A DNA stretch of 64,000 nucleotides from BP-133 sp040756995 (GTDB taxonomy: Bacteria > Actinomycetota > Acidimicrobiia > IMCC26256 > BP-133), in NCBI GenBank assembly GCA_040756995.1, contig JBFLYK010000020.1, positions 1 through 64,000 on the forward strand, in the 5' to 3' direction. Positions 44,715-53,576 of the stretch are shown here, one piece after another. A program made the translations under genes and the position numbers. Under the pieces are notes generated by a model. That model searched no databases and was not told the DNA's origin. It worked only from the letters and a program-made list of their open reading frames with translations. Positions within the stretch are counted from its first letter, which is position 1. Each line of letters starts with the position of its first letter.

Positions 44715-45053
44715 ATGAATTCGGTAGTTCTGGTCGGCAGACTCACCCGCGATCCCGACATCCGGGACACGACCACGGAGACGGCCATGACGGTGCTGCG
44801 CCTGGCCGTTCCCCGGACCCGGGACGACGACGAGCCCGTCTACGTCGACGTGGTGTGTTTCGGTCGCCTGGCGCTGAGCGCCGGGACCTTCCTCGCCAAG
44901 GGGCGCCTCATCGGCGTGACCGGCCGCCTGGGGCATCGGGAGTGGACGGCGCCGGATGGGCGTCGGCGCTCGCACCACGAGGTCGTGGCCCAGTCCCTCG
45001 AGTACCTCGACGGCGCTCCCCGGGTCGCCGAGCGACCGGCCCTGAGCCACTGA
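44715..45053 (+). CDS. ssb: Single-stranded DNA-binding protein
   Basis: A 112-residue OB-fold protein with NSVVLVGRLTRDPDIRDT at the start, then TVLRLAVPRTRDDDEPVYVDVVCFG and the LAKGRLIGVTGRLG strand. It lacks the long acidic C-terminal tail of housekeeping SSB, as plasmid versions often do. GGAGG precedes ATG by eight bases. First gene of the plus-strand transfer operon, probably protecting transferred single strands. Confidence 0.93.
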   Translation: MNSVVLVGRLTRDPDIRDTTTETAMTVLRLAVPRTRDDDEPVYVDVVCFGRLALSAGTFLAKGRLIGVTGRLGHREWTAPDGRRRSHHEVVAQSLEYLDGAPRVAERPALSH

Positions 45054-45072
45054 CCGGATCGGGGAGGCGGGC

Positions 45073-48000
45073 GTGTTCAACATCGGGAAGCTGCGGGCGG
45101 ACAGCGTGGAGTATTACGTCGGCGGGGTCGCGCGCACCGCGGCCGACTACTACTTCGGCCGGGGGGAAGCCGCCGGGCGCTGGACGGGTTCGCTCGCTGC
45201 CGAGTTGGGCCTGGCTGGGTCGGTGGAGGAGCTGCAGCTGCGCCGGCTCCTCGACGGGCTCCATCCGCTGACCGGCGACCCGCTGGTGAGCGCCATCGGG
45301 AGCAACGCCCGGGCCCGCAGCCGCGCTGGTGCGTCCGCCGCTCCTTCACGGGCCAACGAGGCGGGTCCCGGCCAGGAGGTCGACGTGGCCCGGGCGGCGG
45401 CGCAGATGAACGTCTCCACCCGGGCCGTCCGCCAGTGGCTGGCCGCCGGGGAGCGTGCCAGGGCCTGTCTCCAGGCGGTGACTCCCGATGAGCCGCTCAA
45501 CGATCCCGTCGACGTCCGACGCCGCCTCGCCGAACTCGAAGCGGCCGGGGCGGTCCCCGATGGGCTGCCGGAGCGGTTCCTCGTCGGTCGGCGCCGCCCC
45601 GACGGCCGCGGTGCCGGCCACAACCGCTGGCTGGTCCCCCGAGGCGAGGTCGAGGCCTTCCAGCAGCGCCGTCGGGCCACCTCGGCTCAGGCGGGGTGGG
45701 ACCTCGTGTTTCGTCCTCCGAAGAGCTATTCGGTGCTCTGGGCGGTGGGGGGTGACGAGCTCGGCAGCGCCATCCACGCGATCCACTCCGAGGCGGTCGA
45801 CGCCGCCATCGGCTACCTCGAAGACGCGGCCATCGCCGCCCGCACCGCCTTCCACCGCCGGGTGGTTCGCACGGAGGCCGAGGGCCTCGTGGTGGCGGTC
45901 TTCGACCATCGCGACAGCCGGGCGGGTGACCCGTTGCTGCACAGCCATTGTGTGGTGGCCAACGTCACGAGGCGGGGCGACGGCCGCTTCGTGGCGCTGG
46001 ATCCTCGAGGCCTGTACCGCCATGGAATGGCCGCCGACGCCGTCTACCAGGCGACGTTCCGGCACCTGGCGGAACGCCGGCTCGGGCTCGTGTCCGAACC
46101 GGTCGTCAACGGGTGGGCCGACGTCGAGGGTGTTCCCCGGGCGGTGGTCGAGCACTTCTCCAAGCGGTCCGACGAGATCGCCGCCGAACTGGCCCGGGTC
46201 GGGTCCGACTCCGCCCGGGCCCGCCAGATCGCCACGCTGGCCACCCGCCAGGCGAAGCAGGACCGCGCCGAGGACGGGCTGGGGCTGCACGAGCGGTGGC
46301 GGGCCGAAGCCGCCGCCGTCGGGTTCGGGCCCGAGGAGGTGGCCGCCTGCCTGGGGCGAGCCGCAGGCGCCGCCCGTCAGTTGGACGAGGTCCGCCTGGA
46401 GGGGCTCTTCGACCGGCTCGCCGGCCCGCACGGCCTCACCGAGCAGGCCGCCACTTTCACCCGGGCGAACGTGATCAGCGCGCTCGGCACGGCGCTCGGC
46501 AGCGCCGTCCACGGCCGGGAACTGCCGGTCCTCGCCGACCGGTTCCTCGCCTCGGAGCGGGTGTGCGCCGTGCCCGAACAGCGTCCCGGCCGGCCCCGGG
46601 CCCGCATCCTGACCATGGATCGCCAATTCGCCACCGATCTGGCCAGCTTGTCGTTCACTACGCCGGAGCTCGTCGCCATCGAGGATCGGCTCCTCGGTGC
46701 CGCTCAGGCCGAGCCCGGCGACCGCCCGGCGCCGGTGGTGTCCGAGGGGGCCGTCGCCGCCGTCCTCGCCGGGCGACCGGAGCTCGACGCCGAGCAGCGG
46801 GCCATGGTCGGCGCCGTCTGCTGCTCGCCCCGCCGGCTGCGTCTCGTCGTCGGTCACCCCGGGGCGGGAAAGACCTTCGCCGCCGAAGCGGCCGTCGCCG
46901 CCTTCCGGCAGGCCGGCATCCCGGTGGTCGGCGCCGCCGTCACGGCCGAGGCCGCCGACGAGCTCGCCGCCTCCACCGGCCTCAGCTGGGCGGGAGGCAC
47001 CTGCGACACCCTCGCCCGGGTGCTCGTCGATCTCGACGACGGCGAGTTCGGGGGTCTCCCTCGGGGTGCCGTCGTCCTCGTGGACGAGGCGTCGACGGTC
47101 GCCCACCGCCACCTCGACCGGCTCTGGCATCACGTGGAGCGGGCCGGCGGCGCTCTCGTCCTCATGGGTGACCCGAAGCAGCACGGCGCCGTCGGGCCGG
47201 GCGGGTTCTTCGCCTGGGCGGTCGAGCACCTTCCCGAGCAGGTCTCGGTGCTGTCGGCGAACCACCGCCAGCGGGACGTCGCCGACGGCGACGGGACGGG
47301 CGTCGTCTCCCTGGCCGAGGAACGACTGGCCAACGAGGAGTACCGGGCCGGCCGCATCGCCGAGTCCCTGGCCCGCCGCGACGCCGCCGGACTGGTGGTG
47401 CGGGCCGAGACGGCCGGCGCCCTCTACGACACCATGGCCACGGACTGGTTCGTGGAGTGGCGCACCGGGGTTCGCGACCCGATGATCGCCACCCGCAACT
47501 CCGTCCGGGACGAACTGAACCACCGGGCCCGCATTCTGCGCATCGGGGCCGGGGAGCTCGGCGACGTGGCGGTCCGCGCCGCCGGCCGGGAGATCCGCGT
47601 CGGCGAGTACGTCGTCACCCGCCACAACGACCGGCGCCTACGCAGTGCCGACGGCTCCTGGTACGTGAAGAACGGCAGCCGGGGCACCGTGGTCAGCGTC
47701 GATCAGGACGGTGGCCTCCTCGTCGACTTCGACGGGCGGAAGGGAGCCACCCATCGGGTTGCGCTCCCCGCTTCCTATCTGGACGCCGGTTACGTGGAAT
47801 GGGCCTACGCCGTCACCGATTACGGCGTGCAGGGCCGCACCCTGAGCAGGGCCAAGGCGGTCCTCGACGACACAACCCGGGCCGCCGGCGCCTACGTGGC
47901 CACCACCCGAGGCCGGTTCGAGAACCGCATCTACGTCGTCGACGGAACCGTCCTCGAAGCCGCCGATCCGCACACCGGCCACGGCTCGCCGGCGGAGCGG

Positions 48001-48816
48001 CCCACCTCGCTGGAACGGATCGCCGAACGCCTCGCCGCCGACGAGCCGGCCCCGATCCTCCATGCCATCGACCCGTGGCTGGCCCGCTCCGCCCCCCTCG
48101 CCGCCGGCGCCAGCCTCGCCGACCTCGCCGCCACGGCGGAAGAGACGAACGCAGTGCTGCGGTCCGGCCCACCCGACGTGTCCCACCAGCTCGCCGCCCA
48201 AGAACACCGGCAGGCCAGGCTCCTCGCCCGCCGCCGGGTCGCCGAAGACCGTCTCGCCGCCGCGCTCAGCGCGGCCGGCGCCCGGAGGGGCAGCACATCG
48301 CAGGCGGTGGAAGCCCAACGCCGGGTAGTCCACGCCATCGACGGACAGCTGGCCGCCATCACTCGGCGCATCGCCAGCCTGCAGGCCGCCGACGCGGCCC
48401 GCCAGGCGTTCGTGGACGCCACCGCTGCCCAGCGCGACGCCCTCGAGATCCTCGGCGACGCCGCCGCCTTGCGGGAGGCGAGGGTGCGTCTCGCCGCCCC
48501 CGACACCATTGCCGCCCTCGGCGGCCCGCCACCGCCCGGCGAACCGAGCCGCCGCCAGGAACGCCTTGCCCACCGCCGGGCCGTCGAACGGACGGCCACC
48601 TACCAGGACCGGTGGGGCACTCCCTCACCCGAATCCGCAACCGACGCGGCCAACTCGGCCGAGCCGGCAGCGGCTGTGCTGCTGGGCCCTCGGCCGGACG
48701 ACCGGGATGCCCGCCGTGCCTGGGATCTCGCCGCCCAAGCCCTCGACATGACCCGACACGACCCGCCCACCCCCACCCCGGCCGGGGCCGACGCCGCCGC
48801 CGGCCTCGAGCCGTAG
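45073..48816 (+). CDS. MobF-family conjugative relaxase/helicase (TrwC/TraA type) with HTH insertion
   Basis: A 1247-residue protein that should nick oriT and unwind the transferred strand. The relaxase domain starts MFNIGKLRADSVEYYVGG (candidate catalytic Tyr 14/15, 26/27) and carries the metal-binding HSHCVVAN (H290, H292). Between residues about 81 and 206 a MerR-like HTH segment (VARAAAQMNVSTRAVRQWL, RWLVPRGEVEAF) is inserted in the relaxase fold, which resumes at WDLVFRPPKSYSVLW. The helicase has Walker A GHPGAGKT (about 594) and Walker B VVLVDEAS. GTG 45073 follows GGGGAGG. Confidence 0.94.
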   Translation: MFNIGKLRADSVEYYVGGVARTAADYYFGRGEAAGRWTGSLAAELGLAGSVEELQLRRLLDGLHPLTGDPLVSAIGSNARARSRAGASAAPSRANEAGPGQEVDVARAAAQMNVSTRAVRQWLAAGERARACLQAVTPDEPLNDPVDVRRRLAELEAAGAVPDGLPERFLVGRRRPDGRGAGHNRWLVPRGEVEAFQQRRRATSAQAGWDLVFRPPKSYSVLWAVGGDELGSAIHAIHSEAVDAAIGYLEDAAIAARTAFHRRVVRTEAEGLVVAVFDHRDSRAGDPLLHSHCVVANVTRRGDGRFVALDPRGLYRHGMAADAVYQATFRHLAERRLGLVSEPVVNGWADVEGVPRAVVEHFSKRSDEIAAELARVGSDSARARQIATLATRQAKQDRAEDGLGLHERWRAEAAAVGFGPEEVAACLGRAAGAARQLDEVRLEGLFDRLAGPHGLTEQAATFTRANVISALGTALGSAVHGRELPVLADRFLASERVCAVPEQRPGRPRARILTMDRQFATDLASLSFTTPELVAIEDRLLGAAQAEPGDRPAPVVSEGAVAAVLAGRPELDAEQRAMVGAVCCSPRRLRLVVGHPGAGKTFAAEAAVAAFRQAGIPVVGAAVTAEAADELAASTGLSWAGGTCDTLARVLVDLDDGEFGGLPRGAVVLVDEASTVAHRHLDRLWHHVERAGGALVLMGDPKQHGAVGPGGFFAWAVEHLPEQVSVLSANHRQRDVADGDGTGVVSLAEERLANEEYRAGRIAESLARRDAAGLVVRAETAGALYDTMATDWFVEWRTGVRDPMIATRNSVRDELNHRARILRIGAGELGDVAVRAAGREIRVGEYVVTRHNDRRLRSADGSWYVKNGSRGTVVSVDQDGGLLVDFDGRKGATHRVALPASYLDAGYVEWAYAVTDYGVQGRTLSRAKAVLDDTTRAAGAYVATTRGRFENRIYVVDGTVLEAADPHTGHGSPAERPTSLERIAERLAADEPAPILHAIDPWLARSAPLAAGASLADLAATAEETNAVLRSGPPDVSHQLAAQEHRQARLLARRRVAEDRLAAALSAAGARRGSTSQAVEAQRRVVHAIDGQLAAITRRIASLQAADAARQAFVDATAAQRDALEILGDAAALREARVRLAAPDTIAALGGPPPPGEPSRRQERLAHRRAVERTATYQDRWGTPSPESATDAANSAEPAAAVLLGPRPDDRDARRAWDLAAQALDMTRHDPPTPTPAGADAAAGLEP

Positions 48817-48824
48817 GAGGCGCT

Positions 48825-50117
48825 ATGCAACCGACCGAACCACAGACCCAGGACCCGCTCCCGCCTGAGCCCGACACCCGACCGACCGCCGAGGACGTCT
48901 CCCGCGCCGCTGCCAGCCGCCTGGTGGCGGCGTGCGAAGCGGCCTGGAGAGCGCTGCAAGCAGAGCATCCCGAGATCCCCGACGCCGTCATCGTGCTGGG
49001 GACGGGCATGGAGCGGGGCCGCCTCGTCAAGCTCGGCCACTGGTGGGGCGGCCAGTGGGTCGTCGACCAGGGTCAGCAGGCCGAGGTGCTCCTCGCCGGA
49101 GAGGCCCTCCACCTCTCCCCCGAAGCCGTCTTCGAGGTCCTCGCCCACGAAGCGGCCCACGGCATCAACGCTGCCCGAGGCATCAAGGACACCAGCCGGG
49201 GCGGCCGCTACCACAACGCCTCGTTCAAGGAGGCAGCGGAGAAGCTCGGCTTGACGGTCTCCCGCATGAAACCCCACGGCTGGGCCGAAACCACCCTCGG
49301 AGCCGACGCCCGGGAACGCTACGCCGAGGCGATCGCCGGCATCGCCACGGAGATGCGCCTCGCCCGCCACGTCGCCAGAGTCACCAGCCGGAATGGCGCG
49401 GAACCGGACGCCGACCAGAACGCAGCGGGAAGCAGCGGTGACGCCAACGGCGGCCGCCGGGGACGAGGCAGCGGCCGACCCGTCACCGCCATCTGCGGCT
49501 GTGGGCGCCGGATGCGCATGGCCCCGTCCGTCCTCGCTGCCGCGCCCGTCCTCTGTGCAGGGTGCGGCGGCCAGTTCGCCGACACCCGCGCTCCCCAGGT
49601 CGGCAGCGAGCAGACCGCGGAAGACCCCCGAGTGGCCGGCCGGACGCCGACGGCGGAGCGCACTCCGGAATGGGCGCGCCGCGAGACCGCCGAGACGACG
49701 CCGCCTGCGGCCGCGGTCGTCGACAACTCCTTCCTTGAAAGGCGCCGCCAGGCGCTGGAGGCCGACGCGCAGCGGTCCACCCCCTACGCCGAGAGCTTGC
49801 GGCACCTGGAGGACTTCGAAGCCGCCCTGGTGGAACTGTGCCGCCGGGAACACGATCCCGAAGCCCGACGCACCTTGGAGGTGTTCCGGGACTGCCGCGC
49901 TGACATCCTCGACTGGCTCGCCGAGTTCGCCACCGCTGACGTCGTCCCCTTCCCGGGCGAGTCATCTGCGTCGCGCCCGAATCCCGAAGCGGACCACCAC
50001 CGCGAGACGGACATGGACCTGCGCACCATCGACCTGCCACTCGCTGATCCCGGCCAAGCGGACCCGCCCGGAACGGTCAGGCGGCGCGAGCCGCCTACGC
50101 CGGAGCTCGGAGCATGA
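48825..50117 (+). CDS. SprT-like zinc metalloprotease-domain protein
   Basis: A 430-residue protein. The SprT-like domain (about 30-190) has H108-EAA-H112 in VLAHEAAHGINAARG and a downstream GRYHNASFKEAAEKLGL. A zinc ribbon (CGCGRRMR...CAGCG) follows at about 225-250, then a disordered region and a helical bundle. Residues 397-406, MDLRTIDLPL, form a motif shared with the next two proteins. SprT-type proteases cleave DNA-protein crosslinks; here a role on the relaxase-DNA adduct is conceivable but unproven. TAGGAGG precedes ATG, and the end overlaps the next gene by 4 bp. Confidence 0.85.
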   Translation: MQPTEPQTQDPLPPEPDTRPTAEDVSRAAASRLVAACEAAWRALQAEHPEIPDAVIVLGTGMERGRLVKLGHWWGGQWVVDQGQQAEVLLAGEALHLSPEAVFEVLAHEAAHGINAARGIKDTSRGGRYHNASFKEAAEKLGLTVSRMKPHGWAETTLGADARERYAEAIAGIATEMRLARHVARVTSRNGAEPDADQNAAGSSGDANGGRRGRGSGRPVTAICGCGRRMRMAPSVLAAAPVLCAGCGGQFADTRAPQVGSEQTAEDPRVAGRTPTAERTPEWARRETAETTPPAAAVVDNSFLERRRQALEADAQRSTPYAESLRHLEDFEAALVELCRREHDPEARRTLEVFRDCRADILDWLAEFATADVVPFPGESSASRPNPEADHHRETDMDLRTIDLPLADPGQADPPGTVRRREPPTPELGA

Positions 50118-52380
50118 CTCCCGGCCTGCGCACCACCTTCGGAGTGGTCACGCGCCGGGCACCGGCGGGCGCGGCCGATCTGGCGCTCGAGGGGTGGGCC
50201 CTGATCGAACCGGAGGTCCGAAGCCTCGCGGCCCGGGTGCTCCGCGACATCGCCGTCGCGCACGCCAGTGGCCGGTGGCGCCCCGGGCAGCCCGACCCGC
50301 GCTCCTACCTTCCCGGCGACGTGCTCGCCCTCCGGGCCCTGCCCGTCGTCACCGACTTCGAGTACCTCAACCACTACCGGGGCGTGCTCACCGATCCGCG
50401 GGCCGGCCGTGCGGCCCGCGTCGAGGCGGCCTGCCGGACCGGGACCATCCTCGACGACGCCCGCGTTATCTACGAAGCGGTCCCCCACTTCCTCGACGCC
50501 GAGGTCGCGGCCGGCATCCTCGCCAGTCACCCTCCCGGTCCCGACGTCCTCGCCGAAGTCCGTCTTCCTCACCGGCGCATCGCCGTCTTCCTCTCCGAGA
50601 TCCTCGAGGTGCCCCCGGACAGTTGCGACTGGCCCCCCGCCTGGGACCACACCGCCGACCTTGAAGGGCGTGCCACCACGCAGCGCACCATCCTCGGCGA
50701 GCTGCGGGCCCGGGGCGGCGGCATCGAAGGAGTCGTCGTCACCGAAGTGCCCGGTGGTGGCCTCAGCGATGATGTCCTGTGGCTCCTGTCGGCCGAGCCT
50801 GATCGTGACGGGCCCGGCCAGCTCGCCCACGACCGGCTCCGGTCCGAGGTGTGGGGACGACGTTCTCTTGCGCACCTTGCGCCGGTGGCCGAGAATCTCG
50901 CCGCCGCCGTCGCCTGGGGCGAATGGCGAGAAGCCCGCCCGGTCGATCTCCCCGACGATCCCCGCTCCAAGGCGTGGCGCAAGGCCGTCCGCCGAGGGGA
51001 GTTCCGCCGGCGGGAACCCCACGGCGGCGCCGGCGGTGTCCGGGTCCTCGACCTCCGCCGCTCCCCCGTCGTAGATCACCGGTCGGCGGCGCCGAACATC
51101 ACCGGAGGCGGGCGGGCGTCGCCCGTCACCCACCTCCGACGGGCCCACTGGCGCCTCCAACCCGTCGGGCACAACGGCACCCAGCGGCGCCTGACCCGGG
51201 TGTCCGCCACGGTGGTCCGCCCTGGGGCCACGCCCACCCGGACGACCGTCTACCGAATCCCCGCCCCCGATTCCGATGCGGCGGAACCAGACCCGGAGCC
51301 CCACCGGGCTCACCCAACCGAGGCTGTCGATTTCCGGAGCATCGACCTTCCGCTCAACGCGGCTCCCCGATCCGAGGCCGTCGATCTCCGCAACGTCGAC
51401 GTTCCGCTCGACCCGGCTCCCGAACCTGCGCCCCGGCGCACGGGCATAGAGATCGAACCATGAGGACCCGGGACGCCGCCCTCGCCTACGCCTTACGGGG
51501 CTGGGCCGTGCTTCCCTGCCACGAACCGGCCAGCCGCGGTGCCTGTTCCTGCGGGCGGGCTGACTGCACCAGCCCGGCCAAGCACCCTCGCACCCGCCGA
51601 GGACTCAACGAAGCCACCACCGACCCCGAGACGGTGGCCGCCTGGTGGCGGCGCTGGCCATCAGCCAACCTCGCGCTCAGGACGGGAGCGGCCAGCGGCC
51701 TGGTCGTCATCGACGTCGACCCCGCCCACGGCGGCGACGCCAGCCTCGCCCGCCTCGTCGCCGAGCATGGGCCCCTCCCCCGGACGCTCACCGTCGCGAC
51801 CGGCAGCGGCGGTCGCCACTACTACTTCGCCCACCCCGGCCAGCCGGTCCGCAACAGCGCCGGCGTCCTCGGCCCCGGCCTGGACGTCCGTGGCGACGGC
51901 GGCTACGTGGTCGCCCCGCCCAGCCGCCACATCACCGGTGGTACCTACCAGTGGGCCAACGAAGCGGGCCCGGAGGCCCTGCCGGCCTGGCTGGAGCAGC
52001 CGCCGCCCCGAGCGGCACCAGCACGACCGCAGGACGCTCGTCCTCCCCGCCAGGCAAACGCCTGGGCCAGCCAGGCCATGCTGAGCGAGCTCGCCCGCGT
52101 CCGCCATTCCGAGCCGGGACGGCGCAACAACGACCTCAACCGAGCCGCCTTCGCCCTCGGCCAACTCGTCGCCGCTGGCCATCTCGACGCAGACCTCGTC
52201 CATGACCTGCTCGTCGACGCCGGACTCGCCGTCGGGCTCGGTGGTCGAGAAGTGGCGGCAACGATCCGAAGCGGCCTCGAGGCCGGCGGCCGTCACCCTC
52301 GCCACCCCGCCGCTCGGAGCGCTCCCGGCGAGCATCCTCCGGCGCATGCCATCGACCTGCGGACGATCGACCTTCCCGGT
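50013..52380 (+). repeat. Four coding copies of a shared ten-residue motif
   Basis: Copies at 50013-50042 (MDLRTIDLPL), 51326-51355 (VDFRSIDLPL), 51380-51409 (VDLRNVDVPL) and 52351-52380 (IDLRTIDLPG), in three consecutive proteins with otherwise unrelated sequence. The DNA differs by many synonymous changes, so the conservation is at protein level. Each copy sits in a disordered Pro-rich C-terminal tail. Confidence 0.8.
50114..51463 (+). CDS. Unknown transfer-operon protein with doubled C-terminal motif
   Basis: A 449-residue protein. A mostly helical N-terminal part (about 1-300) has no recognised fold. A basic segment THLRRAHWRLQPVGHNGTQRR near 340 resembles a short conserved element of phage and plasmid proteins. 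A Pro-rich tail holds two copies of the shared motif: VDFRSIDLPL (405-414) and VDLRNVDVPL (423-432). Coupled by ATGA overlaps to the genes on both sides, so it is made in fixed proportion with the protease and the primase. Confidence 0.75.
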   Translation: MTPGLRTTFGVVTRRAPAGAADLALEGWALIEPEVRSLAARVLRDIAVAHASGRWRPGQPDPRSYLPGDVLALRALPVVTDFEYLNHYRGVLTDPRAGRAARVEAACRTGTILDDARVIYEAVPHFLDAEVAAGILASHPPGPDVLAEVRLPHRRIAVFLSEILEVPPDSCDWPPAWDHTADLEGRATTQRTILGELRARGGGIEGVVVTEVPGGGLSDDVLWLLSAEPDRDGPGQLAHDRLRSEVWGRRSLAHLAPVAENLAAAVAWGEWREARPVDLPDDPRSKAWRKAVRRGEFRRREPHGGAGGVRVLDLRRSPVVDHRSAAPNITGGGRASPVTHLRRAHWRLQPVGHNGTQRRLTRVSATVVRPGATPTRTTVYRIPAPDSDAAEPDPEPHRAHPTEAVDFRSIDLPLNAAPRSEAVDLRNVDVPLDPAPEPAPRRTGIEIEP

Positions 52381-52437
52381 CCCCGACCCGCCGCCCCCGA
52401 GCGCGGGCGCGACGCCGCCAACCCATTCCTTCCGTGA
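51460..52437 (+). CDS. Bifunctional DNA primase/polymerase (prim-pol) domain protein
   Basis: A 325-residue replication protein. The AEP-type prim-pol domain has Cys/His residues near the start (C20, C29, C31, C36), WWRRWPSANLALRTG, the catalytic D85-V-D87 in VVIDVDPAHGGD, and GSGGRHYYF. A helical region follows, then the shared motif IDLRTIDLPG (298-307) near the C-terminus. No helicase domain is present. It could prime the complementary strand after transfer. Its ends overlap both neighbours by 4 bp. Confidence 0.88.
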   Translation: MRTRDAALAYALRGWAVLPCHEPASRGACSCGRADCTSPAKHPRTRRGLNEATTDPETVAAWWRRWPSANLALRTGAASGLVVIDVDPAHGGDASLARLVAEHGPLPRTLTVATGSGGRHYYFAHPGQPVRNSAGVLGPGLDVRGDGGYVVAPPSRHITGGTYQWANEAGPEALPAWLEQPPPRAAPARPQDARPPRQANAWASQAMLSELARVRHSEPGRRNNDLNRAAFALGQLVAAGHLDADLVHDLLVDAGLAVGLGGREVAATIRSGLEAGGRHPRHPAARSAPGEHPPAHAIDLRTIDLPGPRPAAPERGRDAANPFLP

Positions 52438-53105
52438 CCCTCGATCCCGTACCCCTTCCCTTCGGCCCAGGTGACACCTGCCCCGCCGGTCAGTCCGCTC
52501 GACGCCGAGGAGCCCGCCTGCATCAGGAATTGCCAACAACGGGCCCCGGCGCCCCCGACCCGCTCGAGGACCTCCTCGGGCCGGTGGTCTCCGAGGCTTC
52601 CACCGAAGGGGCGTGCTGGGAACGGGGAGCCGCCGGCGAGGAGCTCACTGCCCGTCTCCTCGCTCCCCTGGCCGACGTCGGCTGGACAGTCCTGCACGAC
52701 CGTCGCGTGCCCGGATCCCCGGCCAACATCGACCACCTTGCCATCGGCCCGGCAGGGATCTTCGTCATCGACACGAAGGCCTGGCGGGGAGAACTCAGGC
52801 TGCTCGACGATGGACAACTCTGGTATGGCCCCGTCCCCTTCGACGAAGTGCTGGCCCGGCTCCGATGGGAGGCCGGCGAAGTCGACCTCGGTCTCCGACG
52901 CCGCCTCGACCAGCCCGTCGCCGTCGAGCCCGTCCTGTGCCTGCACGGTCCGACCCTCCCGGTCGAACCGCTCTGCCTCTCCGGCGTCGCCGTCGTCACC
53001 GGCGCCTCCCTGCTCAGCTTCCTCGTCGGCACAGCGGCGTCCGGGCAGGTGCTCGACCCCGTCAAGGTGGGATGTACGGCCGAGGAGATCTTCCCCATTC
53101 GTTGA
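52434..53105 (+). CDS. NERD-domain nuclease-related protein
   Basis: A 223-residue protein with a NERD domain: a glutamate-rich helix (GAAGEELTARLL), VLHDRRVPGSPANIDHLAIGPAGIFVIDTKAWRGEL with the D...DTK nuclease-like core. Family members are predicted restriction-like nucleases and often occur in DNA-processing settings. GTG 52434 overlaps the primase stop. Its own TGA lies inside an 18-bp palindrome (53102-53119), so it is probably the last gene of this operon. Confidence 0.86.
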   Translation: MTLDPVPLPFGPGDTCPAGQSARRRGARLHQELPTTGPGAPDPLEDLLGPVVSEASTEGACWERGAAGEELTARLLAPLADVGWTVLHDRRVPGSPANIDHLAIGPAGIFVIDTKAWRGELRLLDDGQLWYGPVPFDEVLARLRWEAGEVDLGLRRRLDQPVAVEPVLCLHGPTLPVEPLCLSGVAVVTGASLLSFLVGTAASGQVLDPVKVGCTAEEIFPIR

Positions 53106-53119
53106 CGCTGTAGCGTCAA
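53102..53119. repeat. 18-bp palindrome, copy 1
   Basis: TTGACGCT-GT-AGCGTCAA, overlapping the NERD stop codon. Identical arms recur at 55330 and 55485. Candidate operator or terminator stem. Confidence 0.8.
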
Positions 53120-53243
53120 CTGCCAACAGGTTCCCCCGGTCGGGGCTGGTGCGCTATAAAGGAATCACGGCTCGCCGTCTCGAGACCGTCAACTCAGGTC
53201 CCCGTAAAAGTGTCGTGTCACGAAGACACGGAGGTCGCCTCCG

Positions 53244-53576
53244 TTGAATCCACGAAAATCCGCGGCGAAGCCGAAGGTGCCGCCCGTCGAGCACCCGGCC
53301 CTGGCCCAAGCGCTCCTCCGCCTGTCGCTGGCGCTCGACCGGCGCCATGACGGCGCCGAGGACGCCCCCAGCTACCTTGAGCTCGCCGTGCGGGTCGCCG
53401 GCCTCGAGGCCCAACTCGACGACCTCGCCCGCCTCCTCGTCCACCTGGCCCGCCGCCACGAAGGAGCCAGCTGGCAGGAGATCGGCGAAGCCATGGGCTT
53501 CACCCGCCAGACCGCCTACAAACGGTGGGGGACACCGAGCCCCAACGACCACGAAACCGATAGCGAGTCGGAATGA
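53244..53576 (+). CDS. Small HTH protein
   Basis: A 110-residue protein with a helical body and a C-terminal HTH, ASWQEIGEAMGFTRQTAYKRWG, similar to the recognition segment of sigma-70 region 4 or of small transcription factors. TTG start at 53244 after GGAGG (nine-base spacing). It lies 124 bp after the first TTGACGCT palindrome and is coupled by ATGA to the next gene. It is a candidate for the protein that binds these palindromes. Confidence 0.7.
   Translation: MNPRKSAAKPKVPPVEHPALAQALLRLSLALDRRHDGAEDAPSYLELAVRVAGLEAQLDDLARLLVHLARRHEGASWQEIGEAMGFTRQTAYKRWGTPSPNDHETDSESE

Noticed and set aside
47457..48824. Upstream extension of the SprT-like frame into the relaxase gene
   Set aside because: Arg/Pro-rich shadow; ATG 48825 with TAGGAGG is the start.
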